5,571 bases of DNA from Ignavibacteria bacterium UBA5771. Its GTDB lineage: Bacteria > Bacteroidota > Ignavibacteria > Kapaibacteriales > UBA2268. The notes beneath the pieces were generated by a model. That model was not told where the DNA came from, did no database searches, and was given only the letters and a program-made list of their open reading frames with translations. The stretch covers positions 6,426 to 11,996 of the forward strand of contig DIEP01000111.1 of the NCBI GenBank assembly GCA_002418685.1, read 5' to 3'. Made by a program: the position numbers and the translations under genes. Positions 5,324 through 5,571 of this stretch are shown here, one piece after another (the first letter of the stretch is position 1; every line of letters begins with the position of its first letter).

Positions 5324-5571
5324 ATGACTTTACCTAACCACTGGAAAGAGGAAGAATTCCTTGCACTATATTTTGATAAACATTTGCAAGCACATCAAAT
5401 TCGTAATATTGTCGATAAATTTGATTCCCTCTCAAAATTTTCTTCTAACTCTTTGGCACATTCTATATTAGGTGATATTAATCTTTTCAACAATAAAGAA
5501 TTTAATAACTCAGTAAATGATCAAGCATCAAATTTAATAGAGCTTTGCAGCAAATTAAAAATTGAGATGAT
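5324..5571 (+). CDS. dprA: Probable DNA-processing protein DprA (Smf), N-terminal part, cut by the window edge
   Basis: An ATG at 5324 opens a frame with no stop to the right edge, giving 82 complete codons. The protein begins MTLPNHWKEEEFLALYFDKH and continues with QIRNIVDKFDSLSKF. This resembles the helical N-terminal domain of DprA, where a line such as LxLxxxxGxGxxxIRxLLxxFGS is usual. The last visible residues, IELCSKLKIEM, fit the segment just before the Rossmann-like domain (ELCEKxGIxIIT in relatives). DprA binds single-stranded DNA and loads RecA during natural transformation. The defining Rossmann domain is outside the window, so this rests on the N-terminal resemblance alone. It is divergent from tRNA-Glu. 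No Shine-Dalgarno is visible before the ATG. Confidence 0.6.
   Translation, partial: MTLPNHWKEEEFLALYFDKHLQAHQIRNIVDKFDSLSKFSSNSLAHSILGDINLFNNKEFNNSVNDQASNLIELCSKLKIEM

Noticed and set aside
1..5571. CRISPR array, insertion sequence, toxin-antitoxin or phage-defence locus.
   Set aside because: No regularly spaced direct repeats, transposase, terminal inverted repeats with target duplication, or defence-type domains are seen on either strand.

Overview
The window is an AT-rich stretch of ordinary bacterial chromosome. It carries four complete protein genes, one protein gene cut by the right edge, and two tRNA genes. The best hint of lineage is the promoter signature. Both tRNA genes have an exact TAnnTTTG box 12-14 nt upstream of the mature 5' end, which is the -7 element of the Bacteroidota primary sigma factor. 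With the weak ribosome binding sites, low GC and tRNA genes lacking an encoded CCA, this suggests Bacteroidota or a close relative in the Bacteroidota/Chlorobiota/Ignavibacteriota group. I cannot be more precise.

Left part, plus strand (29-4133): an EamA-family membrane transporter overlaps the start of engB (yihA/ysxC), the ribosome-assembly GTPase. An extremely AT-rich 63-nt gap follows, then a DUF3417-type alpha-glucan (glycogen) phosphorylase. No other glycogen gene is in view, so the phosphorylase appears to stand alone.

Middle (4134-4483): a 350-nt non-coding region with no credible ORF. It holds a possible weak terminator for the phosphorylase gene, a compact imperfect hairpin (4279-4313), and a cluster of interleaved inverted repeats (4346-4421) whose arms could form alternative hairpins. 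This is the least explained part of the window.

Right part (4484-5245, minus strand): tRNA-Glu(CTC), then a YhcH/YjgK/YiaL-family gene, then tRNA-Leu(GAG), all transcribed leftward. The tRNA-Glu has C instead of the near-universal U at position 55 of the T-loop. Divergent from it, a plus-strand gene starting at 5324 runs off the window and looks like the N-terminus of the DNA-uptake/recombination protein DprA. The gap between them contains a dyad-symmetric AAATTACG...CGTAATTT element.

I see no mobile element, CRISPR array, toxin-antitoxin pair or defence system. The points most worth following are the C55 tRNA-Glu and the structured intergenic region.
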